Shown here: in pieces, positions 6,301 through 9,430 of the stretch
Layout: the number at the start of each line of letters is the position of its first letter
Position numbering within the stretch: position 1 is the stretch's first letter
Source of the DNA: Clostridiales bacterium
GTDB taxonomy: Bacteria > Bacillota > Clostridia > Peptostreptococcales > T1SED10-28
Length of the DNA stretch: 9,430 nucleotides
Direction: 5' to 3'
NCBI GenBank assembly: GCA_007134725.1
Contig: SLKF01000084.1
Span: 1 to 9,430, forward strand
Notes under the pieces: generated by a model
What the model saw: the letters and a program-made list of their open reading frames with translations, nothing else
What the model was told of the DNA's origin: nothing
Database searches by the model: none
Made by a program: the position numbers and the translations under genes

Positions 6301-6342
6301 AAGCCCCGCTATATCCTCTCTAAAGAGGCTTTAGTGGGGCTT
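6301..6342 (-). terminator. Rho-independent terminator of the DUF6544-like gene, also facing M24
   Basis: AAGCCCC (6301-6307) pairs with GGGGCTT (6336-6342). The stem continues through wobble and Watson-Crick pairs to an inner CCTCT/AGAGG with a 4-nt loop. On the minus strand it is followed by TTTTTTATTTTG, an excellent T tract starting a few bases after the DUF6544-like stop. On the plus strand it ends in TTGTTGC, a weak tract, but would still help terminate the M24 transcript. Confidence 0.85.
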
Positions 6343-6347
6343 GTTGC

Positions 6348-7199
6348 TCAGTAGATAGTTGGCTGATTGTACTGGACCTCTTGTACTTCAAAGACAAACC
6401 AGTTGAAATCCCCTTCATCCAGCTTCCAGGTCACCTCACCCTTGGTGGGAACTCGGATTCCCTCAAATTCCTGATAATCTCGGACGGGGATGGACCAGGT
6501 CTCTAGGCGAAAGGCACCGTCGAACTCTCCGTAGCGCTCAGCCTCGAACCGGATCGCCTCCCCCTTTTCATTAAAGGTGAAGACCCCTGATGCCGTCACC
6601 TCTCCATAGGCCATGGTGGCTTTAGCCTGATTGTCATCGATTTCCTCCCATGTGATGTATTCCTCCAATGCTGCGGAGGGAAACCACATGGTCTCTGCTA
6701 AATACCGAAGCATTGATCCCTGATCGATTTCCTCGCCCTTCCCATCGGCAACAGTGAATAATGATAGGGGTTTGATCAGCATATTTCCTTTCCCTTCAAA
6801 ATATTTATCCCTTCCTGCGATGTGGATCAGGGGAGCCGCTTGAATCTCAGCCTTCCAGATGAAACCGGGTTCCTCTATAGCAAAATACTGCTCCGCTTCC
6901 ACGGGCATCCAGGATTGGTCAGGGCTCATCCGCATCATTGCCCGTTGCTTGACACGTACCGCCACGGTTTTTTCCTGTCCCACCACTCCACTGGCACGTA
7001 GCCACCCTTGAACGCTTTCCGGCAATCCCTCCAAGGCCTCTTCGGTAACAATTGCACCGTTATTTTCCACGGAACTGAAGAGCTCCTCAACTTCCTTTTC
7101 CACATTTCTTTTCGTAACCGCACCGGCGATGGAGACCGCAGACACCGCAAGAATCACCAGTACAGTAATTCCTGTAAGTACAATTTTTATTTTTGACAT
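6348..7199 (-). CDS. DUF6544/DUF6920-like membrane-anchored protein
   Basis: The pattern of this 283-aa protein matches the DUF6544 (DUF6920) family as I recall it. It has a short LPESVQGWLRASG motif (59-71), then AEQYFAIEEPGFIWKAE, a D-x-Y-F-x-G-K-G-N-M loop, RYLAETMWFPSAAL, ITWEEID, and a C-terminal R-x-P-x-x-x-x-V-x-W-x-L segment. Family function is unknown. Residues 5-27 form one hydrophobic helix after a basic start, and the remainder, rich in Trp and Glu, should lie outside the membrane as a beta-rich domain. No lipobox is present. GGAGGG (7205-7210) is 5 nt before the ATG. It has its own TATAAT-type promoter (7241-7246) and a strong terminator, so it is probably a single-gene unit despite the regulator gene just upstream. 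The family assignment was made by eye. Confidence 0.68.
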   Translation of the reverse strand: MSKIKIVLTGITVLVILAVSAVSIAGAVTKRNVEKEVEELFSSVENNGAIVTEEALEGLPESVQGWLRASGVVGQEKTVAVRVKQRAMMRMSPDQSWMPVEAEQYFAIEEPGFIWKAEIQAAPLIHIAGRDKYFEGKGNMLIKPLSLFTVADGKGEEIDQGSMLRYLAETMWFPSAALEEYITWEEIDDNQAKATMAYGEVTASGVFTFNEKGEAIRFEAERYGEFDGAFRLETWSIPVRDYQEFEGIRVPTKGEVTWKLDEGDFNWFVFEVQEVQYNQPTIY

Positions 7200-7240
7200 A
7201 GGATCCCTCCATGATTTTTCATAAGTCTTTTAACTATCTT

Positions 7241-7269
7241 ATTATAGGATGGATCCATATGCTCAGCCA
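7241..7269 (-). promoter_or_regulatory. Promoter of the DUF6544-like gene
   Basis: The minus strand reads a perfect TATAAT at 7246-7241, about 42 nt before the start codon. The -35 position (7269-7264, TGGCTG) is poor, so an activator may be needed. The spacer holds the palindrome ATGGATCCAT (7249-7258). Confidence 0.45.
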
Positions 7270-7301
7270 CCGCCCGGGGATGGTTTGTCTTTCAATCTCC
7301 A

Positions 7302-7333
7302 GGACGGATTCCATTCAGTCCCGGGACGGATTC
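7302..7333. repeat. Direct repeat GGACGGATTC upstream of the DUF6544-like promoter
   Basis: GGACGGATTC occurs at 7302-7311 and 7324-7333, 22 bp apart, about two helical turns. The palindrome GTCCCGGGAC (7318-7327) overlaps the second copy. The pair sits about 35-65 bp upstream of the -35 position, where activators commonly bind. The second copy runs into the stop codon of the XRE gene. This is a candidate binding site only. Confidence 0.4.
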
Positions 7334-7568
7334 AGGAGGATATTTCATCTTCATCTTCATTCTCATCAGGAACATATTCTAATATGTCTCCCGGTTGACA
7401 TTCCAAAACTTGGCAAATTTTGTTCAAGGTAGAAAAACGTATCGCCTTTACTTTTCCTGTTTTTAAGTTTGAAAGATTGACGGTTGATATGCCTACACTG
7501 TCAGCCAGTACATTCAATTGCATTTTTCGATCCGCCAAAACCCTATCTAATCGGATTATTATTGCCAT
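7332..7568 (-). CDS. XRE family transcriptional regulator, YozG type
   Basis: This 78-aa protein is almost entirely one Cro/CI-type helix-turn-helix domain. It starts AIIIRLDRVLADRKM, has the recognition region LADSVGISTVNLSNLKTGK (21-39), then AIRFSTLNKICQVLECQPGDILEYVP. This is the small regulator that regularly accompanies DUF2975 membrane proteins, such as YozG with YoaS in Bacillus subtilis. It probably binds DNA as a dimer and may respond through its membrane partner, though the mechanism is not established. The C terminus is a strongly acidic tail (DENEDEDE) encoded by a GAAGAT-type codon repeat. Only 15 bp separate it from the DUF2975 stop. AGGGG lies just before the ATG (7566-7568), so the two genes are surely co-transcribed. 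Confidence 0.88.
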   Translation of the reverse strand: MAIIIRLDRVLADRKMQLNVLADSVGISTVNLSNLKTGKVKAIRFSTLNKICQVLECQPGDILEYVPDENEDEDEISS

Positions 7569-7583
7569 ATCATCACCCCTATT

Positions 7584-8183
7584 CTAAAGCGTAGTATCAT
7601 ACTCTTGTTGCAAATATGCTCCGTAGTGAAAGATCGAACTTAGTAGAATTAGCAATATCCCGATAAACAAAACCTCTAGGTTTATGGTATAAACCGCTCT
7701 TACATTGCTTAAGTCAAAAGCATGAATTATTTTATTGAATGTATAGGCCTTTGAAATCGGAATTAGCAAAGATCCTGCGATCACCGCATATCCAGTATAG
7801 AGTATGCTTTTAGCATTTTCTTCATCAAAAGGTTTGTTATCCACTACATTCTTTGCTATGCCCTTAAGTTGTCTCAATACGATAGTGACCAGCAGTAGGG
7901 AAATAAAAATGCCGACAAACAGTGCTGAATAAATCGGATTAAGGTTTACACCGGCAATACGCTCCTGGGCAATTTCAAACTGAATAATGTTGTCGGGACT
8001 AATTCCAAATACTCCGTTGCTACTATAGTCAAACAAATGAAAATTATCCGGCAGAAATCTTACTCCTATGTTGAGTAGGAAACTAAGTATCGTCAATACA
8101 AGGGCAATCCAATAAACAACTTTAAGTATGATAAATACACTTTTAGACAGCTTTTTATATTTTACCAAGCTTGGAACTTTCAT
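7584..8183 (-). CDS. DUF2975 family four-helix membrane protein
   Basis: This is a polytopic membrane protein of about 200 aa with hydrophobic helices at roughly 18-42, 86-106, 130-148 and 167-188 (numbered from the upstream ATG at 8189). An extracytoplasmic loop of about 43 residues lies between helices 1 and 2. The family marks are LKGIAKNVVDNKPFDEENA (108-126) before helix 3 and the GAYLQQEYDTTL end, both typical of DUF2975. Members pair with a YozG-like XRE protein, which follows here directly, and the pair probably forms a membrane-linked regulatory unit. GGAGG (8193-8197) is 3 nt from the first ATG but 9 nt from the third-codon ATG (8181-8183), so I place the start there. The ABC permease gene ends about 40 bp upstream on the same strand. 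A 10-bp palindrome, AGTGATCACT, sits in the gap at 8221-8230. Confidence 0.85.
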   Translation of the reverse strand: MKVPSLVKYKKLSKSVFIILKVVYWIALVLTILSFLLNIGVRFLPDNFHLFDYSSNGVFGISPDNIIQFEIAQERIAGVNLNPIYSALFVGIFISLLLVTIVLRQLKGIAKNVVDNKPFDEENAKSILYTGYAVIAGSLLIPISKAYTFNKIIHAFDLSNVRAVYTINLEVLFIGILLILLSSIFHYGAYLQQEYDTTL

Positions 8184-8229
8184 CTTCATCTACCTCCAAT
8201 TATTAAATTGCAACTACAACAGTGATCAC

Positions 8230-8982
8230 TTATTTTAATTCCGTCCTGTAAAAGAGTCCGTGGGCAAGCAGGAAGAACAACAAGGATGTCCCCGCGCCAA
8301 TGGAGACGGCTTTGAAAAGTTGCCCGGAAGATATGACTTCCGACGTTGATAACAGCATTTGAACAAAGGGCGTTACTTCGTAGATCTTCAATCCGGTGTC
8401 AGAAATCATGGCGCCCACTTGAAATAGACCGTCAATCACTACTAAAAGCAGCATATTTACCGCAATGGTTGTGCCCACATTTTTAAAACGAAAAGCCGTC
8501 ATCACGTAGACCATGGAACAGGCACAGGTTAAAAACATAAACATCAGCAGCGCCCTTAGCATATTTCCCAGAGCTTCCGCCGTCATGGGAATGCCAAAAC
8601 CGTTGACAAAGGTTGATGCTAATGTGACGATCAGTACTTGAATGAGGATCAAAATGCATATTCCAATCATATAGACAATCGTTTTACTGAGAAGAACGGA
8701 AAAACGGCTGTATCCTGAGCTTATTTCCGACTGTACCGATCTGCAGGAGAAATCCTCTCCAATAAACAAGCCGGACAGTACACCTGCAAACACAAAGATC
8801 AATGACCGCAACTCCATAAACTGCTGGAAAAAGGCCTCATACCCATAGATGATCTCTCCTTGACTTAGTAGGGAAGAAATCCCGGAAGATCCAAATCCAA
8901 AGATCACGGATAAGAGGACCATCACCTTAAAACCCCGGGAATACTTCAGTTTGAGGAATTCAAATTTTAATAATTTATGCAC
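8230..8982 (-). CDS. ABC-2 type transporter permease
   Basis: This is a 250-aa protein with about six hydrophobic helices, beginning with the cytoplasmic HKLLKFEFLKLKYSRGFK that precedes helix 1 in ABC-2 permeases. The conserved stretch GEDFSCRSVQSEISSGYSR, followed by the SKTIVYMIG helix, matches the bacitracin/lantibiotic-export style permeases (BcrB-like, ABC2_membrane_4). The start is GTG at 8980-8982, 8 nt after GGAGG (8991-8995). An in-frame extension to 9036 has no such site and would run deep into the ATPase gene. With this start the gene overlaps the ATPase by 8 nt (GTGCATAA), implying translational coupling. It would form a dimer in the membrane with the upstream ATPase and export an unidentified substrate, perhaps a peptide antibiotic or lipid. 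Confidence 0.88.
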   Translation of the reverse strand: MHKLLKFEFLKLKYSRGFKVMVLLSVIFGFGSSGISSLLSQGEIIYGYEAFFQQFMELRSLIFVFAGVLSGLFIGEDFSCRSVQSEISSGYSRFSVLLSKTIVYMIGICILILIQVLIVTLASTFVNGFGIPMTAEALGNMLRALLMFMFLTCACSMVYVMTAFRFKNVGTTIAVNMLLLVVIDGLFQVGAMISDTGLKIYEVTPFVQMLLSTSEVISSGQLFKAVSIGAGTSLLFFLLAHGLFYRTELK

Positions 8983-9430
8983 TCTTCTCACCTCCAATGG
9001 ACTGAATGAAATAACTTTCCAGAGTCTCTTCTGCATAGGACAGTTCTGTGATCAATACCCCGGAATCGTAAAATGCCTGGGCTAATTCTTTCCGGTCACT
9101 GGAAGGATCAATTAGCTTGATTTTCGAATCCGATATTACGCTATATTTCTCTGTAACAAGGCGGTTTTTAAGTACCGACTCTGCCTGCTCAATATTGTTT
9201 GTTTCAATCATCACATGTTTTTTACATTTGTCAGCCAGCTCTTTTTGAGTCAGCCGATCCATGATTTTCCCCTGATGAATGATGATGTAATCCGATGCCA
9301 GCATAAAGAGTTCACTAAGAATATGACTGGAAATCAGAATGGTAAGATTGCGTTCCTTGTTTAATCTGATCAGCATTTCCCGAACCTCTACAATTCCCAT
9401 GGGGTCCAGTCCATTTAAGGGCTCATCCAA
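8975..9430 (-). CDS. ABC transporter ATP-binding protein, C-terminal half (cut by window edge)
   Basis: Only the last 152 codons or so are in the window. The visible part opens with Walker B/D-loop LDEPLNGLDP at the extreme right edge, then the H-loop ILISSHILSE, where His is the switch residue. A C-terminal domain of about 90 residues follows, of the kind found in BcrA/CcmA-like drug and bacteriocin exporters. Walker A, Q-loop and signature motif lie beyond base 9430. The first visible codon is TTG for Leu, an internal codon and not a start. The gene ends by overlapping the permease start by 8 nt, which identifies the two as subunits of one exporter. Confidence 0.9.
   Translation of the reverse strand: MDEPLNGLDPMGIVEVREMLIRLNKERNLTILISSHILSELFMLASDYIIIHQGKIMDRLTQKELADKCKKHVMIETNNIEQAESVLKNRLVTEKYSVISDSKIKLIDPSSDRKELAQAFYDSGVLITELSYAEETLESYFIQSIGGEKSA

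Noticed and set aside
8983..9036. Longer permease N terminus starting near 9036
   Set aside because: The extra 18 residues lie within the ATPase coding sequence and have no ribosome binding site, whereas GTG at 8980-8982 has GGAGG at ideal distance.
1..9430. CRISPR array, tRNA, phage or toxin-antitoxin system
   Set aside because: No regularly spaced repeats, cloverleaf, phage structural or integrase genes were seen. The small XRE gene pairs with a DUF2975 membrane protein and not with a toxin.

Overview
The window looks like chromosomal DNA from a low-to-moderate GC Firmicute, most likely of the class Clostridia. The evidence is strong AGGAGG-type ribosome binding sites, several GTG starts, a lipobox lipoprotein, a YozG/DUF2975 gene pair and BcrAB-like ABC genes. 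No gene allows a genus assignment. No tRNA, rRNA, CRISPR array, phage gene or intact insertion sequence was seen.

Layout. Bases 1-642 hold a plus-strand SixA-type phosphohistidine phosphatase behind an extended -10 promoter; the first bases carry a Shine-Dalgarno sequence for a divergent gene lying off the left edge. A bidirectional terminator (670-701) separates it from a minus-strand run. The gene-poor stretch 643-963 appears to be a scrap heap: a possible group II intron 5' fragment, a REP-like hairpin, and a start-less reading frame for a transmembrane helix that overlaps the sirtuin 3' end. The minus-strand run then reads, in transcription order, GNAT acetyltransferase (3242-2724), an unknown membrane-anchored coiled-coil protein (2688-1795) and a sirtuin (1686-964). 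The sirtuin lacks the conserved Asp of the TQN-x-D motif.

An M28 family peptidase lipoprotein (4768-3347, minus) and a cytoplasmic M24 (Xaa-Pro aminopeptidase-like) peptidase (5009-6265, plus) diverge from a 240-bp intergenic region. That region is rich in dyads, including a perfect 8-bp inverted repeat over the likely M24 promoter. Together the two enzymes would suit a peptide-scavenging lifestyle, one acting outside the membrane and one inside.

Right of a strong terminator (6301-6342) everything is on the minus strand. In transcription order: an ABC transporter ATPase (truncated by the window edge), its ABC-2 permease overlapping it by 8 nt, a DUF2975 four-helix membrane protein, a YozG-type XRE regulator, and a DUF6544-like membrane-anchored protein with its own TATAAT promoter. 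The ABC pair plus membrane protein plus small regulator resembles Firmicute export/immunity or envelope-stress modules, but no substrate or toxin gene is visible.

I found no convincing undescribed multi-gene system. The most rewarding leads are the altered sirtuin with the out-of-frame transmembrane helix behind it, and the dyad-rich control region between the two peptidases.
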